Part shown: positions 38,148-46,036 of the stretch, in pieces
Layout of the letters: the number at the start of each line of letters is the position of its first letter
How positions within the stretch are numbered: the stretch's first letter is position 1
DNA from: JBBSJZ01 sp041739875
Lineage (GTDB): Bacteria > Planctomycetota > Planctomycetia > Pirellulales > Pirellulaceae
Direction: 5' to 3'
Assembly: GCA_041739875.1 (NCBI GenBank)
Contig: JBGSNA010000199.1
Location: 1 to 64,000, forward strand
Length of the DNA stretch: 64,000 bases
Notes under the pieces: generated by a model
Seen by the model: the letters and a program-made list of their open reading frames with translations, nothing else
The model's database searches: none
What the model was told of the DNA's origin: nothing
Made by a program: the position numbers and the translations under genes

Positions 38148-38564
38148 ATGATTCAAGAAAACGTCATGGGCGTCTTTGTGTATGGAACGCTCAAGCGAGG
38201 GCAATGTCGTGAACGTTGTTGGCGCATTGATCCCAAGAGTGTTATCGCAGCGTGGACTCGTGGATCACTCCATACACGATCCGACTACCCCGCACTCGTT
38301 GCTGGCGATGACAAAGTCTTGGGGGAGCTTTGGTTCTATGACGCGAAGGAACTTGCTCAAGTGCTCAAAGTGCTTGACGAAGTCGAGCAAACCAACCAAC
38401 CGGGACTTGATGATTTGTATCATCGCGTTGTCGTTGACGCGTTCACACTCGCTGGTGATCCACTCGGCAGCGTCTTCACCTATCACTACGCAATGAATCT
38501 TCTCGCGGACGGATTCAAGAAGATTGAACCACGTGGCCGCGAATACGTTCAATGGCCTGAGTAG
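38148..38564 (+). CDS. Gamma-glutamylcyclotransferase-like (AIG2 family) protein
   Basis: A 138-residue protein with the GGCT fold. The substrate loop VFVYGTLKRGQCRERCW is the family signature, and the catalytic Glu is expected in 'VLKVLDEVEQ'. Family members turn gamma-glutamyl peptides into 5-oxoproline or act on related amines. Nothing nearby suggests a glutathione pathway. The start codon is ATG at 38148; a second ATG at 38166 (MGVFVYGTL) would also leave the domain complete. It is convergent with the arsM gene. Confidence 0.8.
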   Translation: MIQENVMGVFVYGTLKRGQCRERCWRIDPKSVIAAWTRGSLHTRSDYPALVAGDDKVLGELWFYDAKELAQVLKVLDEVEQTNQPGLDDLYHRVVVDAFTLAGDPLGSVFTYHYAMNLLADGFKKIEPRGREYVQWPE

Positions 38565-38609
38565 CTCTCGATTGGTTACTTTCAAATGGGCTACTTTAAT
38601 GCGTCAGGA

Positions 38610-39716
38610 CTAACAGCACCCTGGGGTGTTGCAGCCCATCGTCGGCAAGGAAAGCTTGGATGGAGAAGGCGTGGGCGTTTCGTCGAGTTCCGCTTGGCTA
38701 AAATCAAAATGATCGACATAGGGCTCTCGCGTTAGCGTTTCCAGTGTCAACTCAGTCACCATGGTTGCTTCGCCACGTTCAAACACGTGTCCTCGCTCGT
38801 CTTGAATACGAGCGAACGGGCCGCGGTAAATCACCATCGCGACGGGCTCATCATCGTCACTTGCGCGTTCCAGATCATTGCCCTTGTACGCGATCACGGT
38901 TGCACTTCGGAACTCGATGTCTTCGACCGTTTGCCACGGTTCTTCTTGCATACTCACGAGCGTGATGCCGTGAAAACCGGCCTGTTCAAACGCCAGTAAA
39001 AACTCTTGCAACTCCAACGCACCTGCAATGCAACCGCTCCATAGCTCAGGATCGTTTTGCAATTCGTCTGGTACCTGCTCATCCGAAACGATGTCGCTGA
39101 TTACAGCCCGTCCGCCGACCTTCAGCACCCGGAATAGCTCCGCGAAAAGGCGTTCTTTTTCGTTTGCATCCACAAGATTCAAAACGCAATTACTGACCAC
39201 AACATCAATGGATTCGTCTTCGACAAGTGGAGCTTCGACACGAAGCTCAGCCATCTTGGTCTCGAGCTTTTGATAATCCACTTCGCATTGGATCGGATTC
39301 GATTTCAAATACGCATCAATCTGGTCACGATCCAAACTCAGATCTTGGATTTTGCCTTTGAGAAACGTGACGTTGTCGTAACCGATTTTCTCCGCAACGA
39401 TTGGTTGACTCTTTCGAGCTAGTGCGAGCATCTCGTCGTTCATATCGACGCCAATGACTTGGCCAGTCGGTCCAACAACCTGGGCCGCGATGAAACAGAT
39501 CTTACCGCCACCAGATCCAAGGTCGAGAACTGTTTCGCCTTCGCGTACATATTGCGACGGATCGCCACAGCCGTAGTCACGTTCGATGACGTCGGCTGGA
39601 ATGGCTTCAAGATATCGTGTGTCGTAGTCGACGGGGCAACACAATGCAGCGTCGCGTTCGCCGGCGGCGGAAGAATATCGGTCTCGGACGGCTTGATCTA
39701 CGTTCATCTTGTTCAT
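38610..39716 (-). CDS. arsM: Arsenite methyltransferase of the arsenosugar pathway
   Basis: A 368-residue SAM-dependent methyltransferase. The N-terminus has CCPVDYDTRYL and RDYGCGDPSQYV, which are typical of ArsM, followed by the SAM motif VLDLGSGGGKICFIAAQ. Arsenic-binding Cys candidates are the one in RDYGCGDP, the one in SNCVLNLV and the one in WSGCIAGAL. The tail ends MGCNTPGCC, an extra Cys-rich metal-binding-like end. It would methylate arsenite to mono- and dimethyl arsenic that ArsS then uses to make arsenosugars. It follows arsS by 131 bases on the same strand and is probably the last gene of the arsR-pst-ars run. Confidence 0.85.
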   Translation of the reverse strand: MNKMNVDQAVRDRYSSAAGERDAALCCPVDYDTRYLEAIPADVIERDYGCGDPSQYVREGETVLDLGSGGGKICFIAAQVVGPTGQVIGVDMNDEMLALARKSQPIVAEKIGYDNVTFLKGKIQDLSLDRDQIDAYLKSNPIQCEVDYQKLETKMAELRVEAPLVEDESIDVVVSNCVLNLVDANEKERLFAELFRVLKVGGRAVISDIVSDEQVPDELQNDPELWSGCIAGALELQEFLLAFEQAGFHGITLVSMQEEPWQTVEDIEFRSATVIAYKGNDLERASDDDEPVAMVIYRGPFARIQDERGHVFERGEATMVTELTLETLTREPYVDHFDFSQAELDETPTPSPSKLSLPTMGCNTPGCC

Positions 39717-39760
39717 GATTGTCTTCTGAGTTTACAGGCCAATGAGTCCTGCTCGATTCA

Positions 39761-39794
39761 CAGTGTTGGGTTACCAGCAGTGTTGGGTTGCCAG
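39761..39794 (-). repeat. Two tandem 17-base repeats between arsS and arsM
   Basis: CAGTGTTGGGTTACCAG is repeated once with a single difference (A to G at the thirteenth base). It lies in the 131-base arsS-arsM gap. A local duplication; no function seen. Confidence 0.85.
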
Positions 39795-39847
39795 CAGAGT
39801 CCCTGGAGCGGGGCGCCAGCATGGTTCAGCGTAACCTTTTCGTGACA

Positions 39848-40903
39848 TTAAGTCACGGCACCACTGCAGCTGCTTCCGTTTCCGGCGGTACAGCCGTAAC
39901 AGTGATCTGCAGTCGCAATCGGCCGGTGGGCGAGAGAATCGAGAGATTCGACGTCCCAAACAGTCGTTCGGCGGCCCCCCGCGACTGGCATTTCAATCAT
40001 CTGATTGAAGTCACAGTCGTAGATAACACCATCCCAGCTGACCGAAACCAGCGACCTGCACATCACATTCTCCGCTGCAGTTTCATTGAAGTTCGCATGC
40101 AGCAATCGCATGTATACATCTAGCTTGCCTTGCTTTGCCAGAAACTTCGAATATCGCTTGATTGGAATATTGTTCATCGCAAGCAGCGAATGAAACTCGA
40201 TTCCAAATCGCTCTCGAAGCTCACGCTTGTAATCGGCTTGCAATTTGGATTGGTCTGGCGCGAGCGATGGCCCGGTCGGGTTGTAGACAAGATCCAATCG
40301 CAGTGGCGAGTCAGGCATTCCGTACCCATGCTCATTCAATTCGATCAGCGCGTGAATACTCCTGTCGAATACTCCGTCGCCTCTTTGTCGATCGACATTT
40401 TCGGCGAGGTAACAAGGAAGCGAGGCAACGACATCAACCCGGTGGTCGGCCAGAAATTGCCCAACCCACCCAAAACCGGGCTCGGAAAAAATCGTCAAAT
40501 TGGAGCGATCGATGACTCGCAAACCACGCGAGCGAAAGTCGCATACGAGCTCTTGGAAATGCGGATTCATTTCGGGCGCTCCGCCGGTGATGTCGACGCA
40601 TGTGAGCGACTCGCACCCGCGTGCAAGTTCCATGATTCGAGTCGCAGTTTCCGCCGACATGTTCTCGCGTTTTTTGGTTGGCCCAGCCTCCACGTGGCAA
40701 TGCGTGCATGTCTGGTTGCACAATTTGCCAACGTTAATTTGTAGAGTCGACAAACCAGCACGACGAAGTGGCGAACCGCCGCGCGCCACCCGCACAGAAA
40801 ACGGCTCCACGATCGAAACAGGCAACCCCGCATCCAAAATGGGCAATAGTGTCTGGTGTTCAGTTTTCAGCGGTCGAGACCTGTAAATATCGGGAAAACT
40901 CAT
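39848..40903 (-). CDS. arsS: Arsenosugar biosynthesis radical SAM protein
   Basis: A 351-residue radical SAM enzyme. The iron-sulfur cluster site is CNQTCTHCHV (CxxxCxxC), followed by TGGAPEMNPHF, and the SPASM-like C-terminus ends HCYGCTAGNGSSCSGA, the hallmark of the ArsS family. That family joins dimethylarsinous acid to the 5'-deoxyadenosyl moiety of SAM to form the arsenosugar precursor. Some homologues carry selenocysteine in this tail, but here the codons are Cys. The start is the ATG at 40903 (MSFPDIYRS), because the upstream open frame is filled by a 15-base tandem repeat. It lies 202 bases after pstB and before arsM. Confidence 0.87.
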   Translation of the reverse strand: MSFPDIYRSRPLKTEHQTLLPILDAGLPVSIVEPFSVRVARGGSPLRRAGLSTLQINVGKLCNQTCTHCHVEAGPTKKRENMSAETATRIMELARGCESLTCVDITGGAPEMNPHFQELVCDFRSRGLRVIDRSNLTIFSEPGFGWVGQFLADHRVDVVASLPCYLAENVDRQRGDGVFDRSIHALIELNEHGYGMPDSPLRLDLVYNPTGPSLAPDQSKLQADYKRELRERFGIEFHSLLAMNNIPIKRYSKFLAKQGKLDVYMRLLHANFNETAAENVMCRSLVSVSWDGVIYDCDFNQMIEMPVAGGRRTTVWDVESLDSLAHRPIATADHCYGCTAGNGSSCSGAVT

Positions 40904-40935
40904 ACAGCATTGGACGGGCGTTTCGCATGCGGCAC

Positions 40936-41010
40936 TATGTCGATGGAGACTATGTCGATGGAGACTGTGTCGGTGGAGACCGTGTCGATGGAAACCATGT
41001 TGATGAAATA
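40936..41010 (-). repeat. Five tandem 15-base repeats between pstB and arsS
   Basis: The unit TATGTCGATGGAGAC is repeated five times with increasing divergence toward the pstB side. The length is a multiple of three and the frame stays open on the minus strand, where it would encode His/Arg/Leu-rich repeats, which explains a spurious longer N-terminus for arsS. It sits in the 202-base gap and could space a promoter. Confidence 0.9.
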
Positions 41011-41105
41011 GGATAGCGTTTTGTTGTCGGTGTCCGCCAGCTGACGCGACGTCCTCCAGCACCAGGCTGGAAACATGCCCCTAGGTGATTCATTCGAGAC
41101 AGTGA

Positions 41106-41900
41106 TTAGCCTTCGGTTCCTTGCACGTACGCGGCGGTGATCGGTGACCTTGGGCTTTCGAAAATCATGGGGCTCGTTCCGAACTCCACCAGTGCTCCGG
41201 CGCCGTTCTCGTACCAAAACATTGCAACATTGTCAGCAATTCGGCGAGCCTGGGCAAGATTATGCGTCACGATCACAATCGTTGCCTGATTTCTTAGCGA
41301 TTCAATGAGCGTTTCGACAACTCGCGACGCGACGGGGTCCAAGGCGCTACACGGCTCGTCAAAAAGCAGCACTTCGGGCGACAACGCAAGTGCTCTGGCG
41401 ATACACAATCGCTGTTGCTGGCCACCGGACAATTTCAACGCTGGCGTATCGAGTCGGTCACTCACTTCATCCCACAATCCGACATCTTGCAGAACCCGCT
41501 GAGTGATGGAATCGATTTCCACACGATTTCCAATGCGATGCTCGCGAAGGGCTAATTGAATGTTCTTGCGAATCGAGAGCGGGAATGGATTCGGCTTTTG
41601 GAAAATCATTCCGACGCGACGACGCAGCTTGATAAGATCCGTTGTTGGGGCCAACACATTCGCTCCGTCCATGATGACTTGGCCGGTCACGGTGCAGCCA
41701 GAAATCATGTCGCCGATTCGATTGAGCGATTGAAGAAAGCTCGTTTTCCCGCAGCCGGAGGGGCCAATAATGGCTGTGATCTTGGACCTCGCAATCTTCA
41801 GCGACGCGTCCTTCAGTACCACACGCCCCGCGTATGCGACGGACAGTTCACGCGTTTCCACGGCGACGTTTTCGGCGGCCCCAGGTGAATCATGGCTCAT
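41106..41900 (-). CDS. pstB: Phosphate ABC transporter, ATP-binding subunit
   Basis: A 264-residue ABC ATPase of the PstB type. The Walker A motif is GPSGCGKTSFLQSLNRIGDM, the Q loop is MIFQKPNPFP, the signature is LSGGQQQRLCIARAL, and Walker B is VLLFDEPCSALDP. 'QKPNPFPLSI' is the PstB-specific form. It hydrolyses ATP to drive phosphate import through PstC and PstA. I start at the ATG at 41900, which overlaps the pstA stop by one base (TGATG). The next gene downstream is arsS, and no phoU follows, unlike most pst operons. Confidence 0.93.
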   Translation of the reverse strand: MSHDSPGAAENVAVETRELSVAYAGRVVLKDASLKIARSKITAIIGPSGCGKTSFLQSLNRIGDMISGCTVTGQVIMDGANVLAPTTDLIKLRRRVGMIFQKPNPFPLSIRKNIQLALREHRIGNRVEIDSITQRVLQDVGLWDEVSDRLDTPALKLSGGQQQRLCIARALALSPEVLLFDEPCSALDPVASRVVETLIESLRNQATIVIVTHNLAQARRIADNVAMFWYENGAGALVEFGTSPMIFESPRSPITAAYVQGTEG

Positions 41901-42772
41901 CACACCACCCGTTGCGTCGGAAATAAGTATCGCACCAGGATCGACGCGGTAAGGTTAATTCCTACCAGCAGGCCAACCAACAATAACGACGCGGTGTACG
42001 CGTTTTCCGTTCCTCCGGGAATGTTCATCGCCAAGTCGTAAATATGCACGGAGAGGACACGCCCGGAGTCCATTGCAGTGCGCGGCATTCGATCCACATA
42101 GCCACTTGTAAACAATAGCGCCGCCGTCTCAGCAAGCACGCGTCCAATTCCCAGGACCAACCCGACAACAATTCCCGAGCTTGCAGCAGGCAAAAGGATT
42201 GAGGCGGTGCAGCGAGCACGACAGATTCCGAGCGATGCGGATGCGACGCGATAATCGTCTGGCACATTGCGCAGTGAGGCTTCGATGGTTCGAGCGAGAA
42301 TCGGCAACACCATGCAAGCGAGCGTCAATCCGCCAGCGAGAATCGAGTAGCCCAATCCAAGCAAGTTGCAAAACAGTGCATTTCCAAACAAGCCAAACAC
42401 AATCGATGGAACTGCGGCAAGTAGATCCAGCCCGTGACCAACGAAGGTCGCGAAACGGCTCTCGCGAGAAGTAAACTCGCTCAAACCGATTGCGGTCGCA
42501 AGCCCGATGGGCATCGAGACAGCGATCGCAATTGTCAGCACCACAAATGTGGATACGAGGATTGGACCAACGCCGCCTTCGCGACCGGATCGTGCTGGGG
42601 CGGCAATGATAAAATCGAGGCTCAATCCAGCGACGCCATGCCAGACTAAATCGCCGATAATGCAGAGCAAGACGCAAGCCACCGAACTTGCCATGAACCA
42701 AATTGCGATGGACGTGAGGCGTTCCCCGACTCGCCCGCTTTCGGCGAGACGTACGCAAGATTCTTGGTTCAT
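41900..42772 (-). CDS. pstA: Phosphate ABC transporter, permease subunit PstA
   Basis: A 290-residue inner membrane permease. The first membrane segment (IWFMASSVACVLLCIIGDLV) follows a short cytoplasmic start, and the permease signature is seen in 'VLPILARTIEASLRNVPDDYRVASASLGICR', with the EAA-type loop. A long upstream frame to 43297 is unrelated. The ATG at 42772 overlaps the pstC stop in ATGA. With PstC it forms the membrane channel. Later 'GRVLAETAALLFTSGY' and 'LAMNIPGG' match PstA closely. Confidence 0.92.
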   Translation of the reverse strand: MNQESCVRLAESGRVGERLTSIAIWFMASSVACVLLCIIGDLVWHGVAGLSLDFIIAAPARSGREGGVGPILVSTFVVLTIAIAVSMPIGLATAIGLSEFTSRESRFATFVGHGLDLLAAVPSIVFGLFGNALFCNLLGLGYSILAGGLTLACMVLPILARTIEASLRNVPDDYRVASASLGICRARCTASILLPAASSGIVVGLVLGIGRVLAETAALLFTSGYVDRMPRTAMDSGRVLSVHIYDLAMNIPGGTENAYTASLLLVGLLVGINLTASILVRYLFPTQRVV

Positions 42773-43623
42773 GCTCGTCGACTCGCAACATTTACCGAGA
42801 CGATCGCGAGTGCGCAGACCAGCATCAGAATCAACCCCGATGCAAAAAGTGCATTTCGGTGCATCCCCATTGCGTAGCTCATCTCCAACGCCATATTTGC
42901 CGTGAGCGTACGGACGGGGTCGAAGATACTTTGCGGAGTTTTTACAACATTCCCACACACCATGACGACGGCCATCGTTTCGCCCACAGCACGAGTGGCT
43001 CCCAGCATCACGCCAGTTGCTATGCCACGTCGCGATGTGGGAAGAACCACTTGTCGAATGACGGCCCAACGTCCCATCCCGAGCGCGACGGCTCCTGCGA
43101 GGTAAATCCGCGGGACTGAGGCGAACGTCGATTGCACCACAAGCATGATGGTCGGCAAAATCATGATCGTGACAATCAACATGCCGCAAAGTAGATTTTG
43201 GCCAGGCGGCGAGATGCGAGCGATCAGCGGCGCTAGGACGACGAGCCCCCAAAAACCGAACACAACCGACGGAATGCCAGCCAGCAACTCCACCCAACGT
43301 CGATAGGCCACAGCGATGACACGTGGAGCGTAGTACTCGCTGAAAACAGCCGAAGAGACTCCAACGGGTGCTGCAATCGCGACCGAACCCGCCGTTACGG
43401 CGAGGCTGCCGACAATCATGGGCCAGATTCCAAACGTTCCAGTGCTCGCCGTCGCTTTCGGATGCCAGCTCTCATCGAGCAGTAGTCTTGGTCCAAGTTC
43501 AGAAATCGCCGGCCAAGCCTCACGTGCGAGAAACGCAATCACCAATAGGACGATCGAACACGCAAACACCGCAGCTGATCGCACCAGCGTCGTGGCGAGC
43601 AACTCAATTCTCCAATGGGACAA
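42769..43623 (-). CDS. pstC: Phosphate ABC transporter, permease subunit PstC
   Basis: A 284-residue permease with six or so membrane segments. Recognisable parts are GIWPMIVGSLAVTAGSVAIAAPVG, 'ELLAGIPSVVFGFWGLVVLAP', 'GATRAVGETMAVVMVCGN' and the closing hydrophobic segment. No ATG precedes these. The TTG at 43623 has GGGAG eight bases upstream and overlaps the end of pstS by 20 bases; another TTG at 43602 with GGAG upstream is possible, and a longer frame to 43674 is less likely. The tight overlap suggests translational coupling with pstS and pstA. Confidence 0.87.
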   Translation of the reverse strand: MSHWRIELLATTLVRSAAVFACSIVLLVIAFLAREAWPAISELGPRLLLDESWHPKATASTGTFGIWPMIVGSLAVTAGSVAIAAPVGVSSAVFSEYYAPRVIAVAYRRWVELLAGIPSVVFGFWGLVVLAPLIARISPPGQNLLCGMLIVTIMILPTIMLVVQSTFASVPRIYLAGAVALGMGRWAVIRQVVLPTSRRGIATGVMLGATRAVGETMAVVMVCGNVVKTPQSIFDPVRTLTANMALEMSYAMGMHRNALFASGLILMLVCALAIVSVNVASRRA

Positions 43624-44479
43624 ACGCAAGCTCCCGAACCAAATCGTGAACGTCGGCTGATGTTGCAAAATCAATAAACTGTTTCACAAGCCCAGTTGGT
43701 TCATCCTTAGTAACGAGATTGAGCGTCCGTGAGATAGGAAACGTACGATCCGCAACCGTAGCTACCGACGCATCAACACCGTCGATGGAGAGCAACTTGA
43801 TTGGAGTTCCTAAATCTTTGTCATACTGCGCCGTTCCGACCGAAACATAACCAATCGCCGCGGGACTCGTCGAAACCGTTTTCACGCCTTGTTCGTTGTC
43901 ACCGATGACAATGTCAGCTTGGACCTGCTCCGCTTTCAGCTTGAAGTAGTCCAGGAAAATTTCTAACGTTGAGCGGCCCTCGGCTTTATTGACAACGACT
44001 ATTTTGGCGTCGGTCCCACCCACATCTTCCCAGTTCGTAATCGCGCGTGTGTAGATGCCCATGACTTGATCGCGATTCAGTTCGCCGATCGGATTGTCCG
44101 CATGTACGATCATGCAGACTCCGTCACGTGCGATCTCAAAATGTTTTAAGTCCGCTTCGTCGGATTTCAGGTCTCTCGATACCATGCCAACATCTGCAAG
44201 CCCTTGACGCGCATCGGTGATCCCACGCGATGAACCACCCATTTGCACATTGACGCGAACGCCAGGGTGAAACGATTCGAACCGTTTGGCAATTTCCGTC
44301 ATCAACGGCGCGATGGTGCTCGAACCAGTGACTTCAATTTTCCCGCTCAACCCGCTCGTCGCTGGAGAATCCACTCTCTGTGTCGTCGACAGGCCGGTGT
44401 TCTCCAATGACGAACTAGGGCTGCATCCGCAGAGCGAAAACACTGAAACCATCAACATCAGTGCGTAACTGAAATTCAT
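43604..44479 (-). CDS. pstS: Phosphate-binding lipoprotein PstS
   Basis: A 291-residue periplasmic phosphate-binding protein. A lipoprotein signal ends in SLCGC, so it is probably membrane anchored. The phosphate loop residues are visible in TGSSTIAPLMTEIA and GGSSRGITDARQG, then 'GMVSRDLKSDE' and 'NKAEGRSTLEIFL'. PstS proteins bind phosphate tightly and discriminate against arsenate to differing extents. The start is the ATG at 44479 with AGAG about 9 bases before it, ten bases after the arsR stop, so regulator and transporter form one transcript. Confidence 0.9.
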   Translation of the reverse strand: MNFSYALMLMVSVFSLCGCSPSSSLENTGLSTTQRVDSPATSGLSGKIEVTGSSTIAPLMTEIAKRFESFHPGVRVNVQMGGSSRGITDARQGLADVGMVSRDLKSDEADLKHFEIARDGVCMIVHADNPIGELNRDQVMGIYTRAITNWEDVGGTDAKIVVVNKAEGRSTLEIFLDYFKLKAEQVQADIVIGDNEQGVKTVSTSPAAIGYVSVGTAQYDKDLGTPIKLLSIDGVDASVATVADRTFPISRTLNLVTKDEPTGLVKQFIDFATSADVHDLVRELAFVPLEN

Positions 44480-44489
44480 AAATACATCT

Positions 44490-44789
44490 CTAGTCGAAAG
44501 TAATTCTGCAGCAACCCAGATCAATCCCCTTGCCGCGCCGACGGAACTCGACGGACGGTGCCAAGCGATAAAGCATCGATTTTCCGTCTCGCTGGGATTC
44601 GACGATTCCAGCTTCGCGAAGAATCTTCAAGTGATGCGACAGCAAAGTTTTCTCGCATTGAAGAGTTTCGTTCATTTCGCCGACACACTTCGGTCCGTTC
44701 AATAACTCCTGGACAACCCCCAGACGCGTTTCGTCGGCAAGGACCTTCAACAGATCCGCGCACGATACTTCAGGCTCAGTCGAATTCAT
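44490..44789 (-). CDS. arsR: ArsR/SmtB-family repressor, arsenic-responsive candidate
   Basis: A 99-residue winged-helix repressor. The fold is visible as LLKVLADETRLGVVQELL, the recognition helix CEKTLLSHHLKILREAG, and the wing VESQRDGKSMLYRL. The E. coli type ELCVCDL metal site is not conserved: this protein has Cys10, Cys35, Cys45 and a terminal Cys93-Cys94 pair, which could form a different three-cysteine arsenite site, as is known for some other ArsR branches. A longer frame to 44858 is open, but the ATG at 44789 fits the family. A palindrome upstream is a likely operator. It heads the pst-ars run and should repress it until arsenite binds; that function is inferred. Confidence 0.85.
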   Translation of the reverse strand: MNSTEPEVSCADLLKVLADETRLGVVQELLNGPKCVGEMNETLQCEKTLLSHHLKILREAGIVESQRDGKSMLYRLAPSVEFRRRGKGIDLGCCRITFD

Positions 44790-44879
44790 CGTTTCTGTCG
44801 GTTGAGGTGTCAATGAACTTTCGATCGCAACGCCCGCCGAAGGCAAGTGTCGAGTCAATCGAATTGGCCCGCAATTCAG

Positions 44880-44895
44880 TTGAATATATCTTCAA
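44880..44895. promoter_or_regulatory. ArsR-type operator palindrome
   Basis: TTGAA at 44880-44884 and TTCAA at 44891-44895 form an inverted repeat around ATATATC-like AT-rich sequence, flanked on both sides by further half-sites (TTCAG before and ATTGAA after). ArsR and SmtB repressors commonly bind such TTGAA/TTCAA-type palindromes. It lies 91 bases upstream of the arsR start, in the gap shared with the divergent radC gene, so it could affect both. Confidence 0.5.
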
Positions 44896-45072
44896 TTGAA
44901 CGAAATCGCAACTTACTCCCGAGGTCGAGGTGGTGAGGCGTCCAAGTGCTTTGCTTGTCGAATTCGGCGGACATAAAACGGGCCCCACGAATTCTGTGGC
45001 GACGTTGGCTGTTGGGAGGTGCTGGAGAGCGTACAATTCAAGGTCTCTACTCAACCTCAGGGACAGGAAAAG

Positions 45073-46023
45073 ATGAGCGACGACCGGCGAAAGCGTTTAA
45101 CGCAATTGCTTCAACCACTCGTGACGTTGGACAAGTTCACAGCCGAAGAAGCGAAACAGGTTTGCAGTGAATCGACACCCGTGTATGTCACTCGCACGTT
45201 ACAGGATCTTGTCAAAGAGGGACTGTTGGAAGTCGTGCTTGAATCGGATTCGAAACGCTATCGTTGGTTGGTTCAACGTGAGTCATTCGAGCCCGCACAG
45301 TGGATCGATCGCCAGATTTACGGTACTCAAGTCACGGCGATGCCTGCGGAGCAGCGGCCTCGCGAGCGATTGTTGGACCAAGGCGCCGACGGCCTGAGCA
45401 ATGCGGACCTGCTCGCGATCCTAATTCGTGTGGGCATCAAGGGCGAGTCAGCGATCGAGTCGGCTCAGAAACTGGCGAACCGCTTCGATGGTCGGCTTGA
45501 AGAATTGCGGGCGCACGGGCCTGCGGAATTAAAACGGGTCAGCCGAGCGATCACGGTGGTCAGCTACAGCCAAATCATTGCTGGGATTGAACTGGGGCGG
45601 CGAGTCGCAAAGGCGGAGGCAAATGTCCAGCGAACGACGACTCGTATCACGAGTACGCAAACGGCGGTGGAATACTGTCGCGCCGAGTTTGCGCATCTTG
45701 CCAGCGACGCGGTTCAAGAAGAGTTTCATATCGTGACGCTCGACACGAAACACAAACCACTTCGCACACATCGCATCACTGTTGGAACTCTCGACGCGAG
45801 TCTGGTTCATCCGCGAGAGGTGTTCCGTCCCGCGATTCGAGATTCTGCGTCCGCAATCTTGCTCGTGCACAATCACCCCAGTGGTGATCCGACGCCGAGC
45901 CGCGAAGATCACGCCGTCACCAAACGGTTAACACAGTCGGGTGAGCTTCTTGGCATCAATGTCCTGGACCACATCATCGTTGCTCGCGATGGCACACTGA
46001 GCCTTCGCGAAAACGGTGATTGA
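45073..46023 (+). CDS. RadC-family protein with N-terminal winged-helix-like extension
   Basis: A 316-residue member of the RadC/JAB family. The classical RadC part starts at about residue 95 (MPAEQRPRERLL), with a helix-hairpin-helix-like stretch GLSNADLLAILIRVG, and the JAMM metal motif HNHPSGDPTPSREDH near the end. The first 80 residues, containing TAEEAKQVC, VTRTLQDLVKEGLLEVV and 'KRYRWLV', look like a winged helix, which standard RadC lacks. AGGAAA nine bases before the ATG at 45073 sets the start. RadC proteins were named for DNA repair, but their true role is unsettled; JAMM folds can be peptidases or scaffolds. It is divergent from arsR. Confidence 0.85.
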   Translation: MSDDRRKRLTQLLQPLVTLDKFTAEEAKQVCSESTPVYVTRTLQDLVKEGLLEVVLESDSKRYRWLVQRESFEPAQWIDRQIYGTQVTAMPAEQRPRERLLDQGADGLSNADLLAILIRVGIKGESAIESAQKLANRFDGRLEELRAHGPAELKRVSRAITVVSYSQIIAGIELGRRVAKAEANVQRTTTRITSTQTAVEYCRAEFAHLASDAVQEEFHIVTLDTKHKPLRTHRITVGTLDASLVHPREVFRPAIRDSASAILLVHNHPSGDPTPSREDHAVTKRLTQSGELLGINVLDHIIVARDGTLSLRENGD

Positions 46024-46036
46024 TACTCGTGTCTTG

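Noticed and set aside
39848..39900. Selenocysteine in the ArsS tail
   Set aside because: Homologues may have it, but here the tail codons are ordinary Cys and the frame ends in a normal stop with no in-frame TGA before it.
42772..43297. Long N-terminal extension of PstA
   Set aside because: It lies wholly inside pstC in another frame, and the ATG at 42772 overlaps the pstC stop in the usual ATGA manner.
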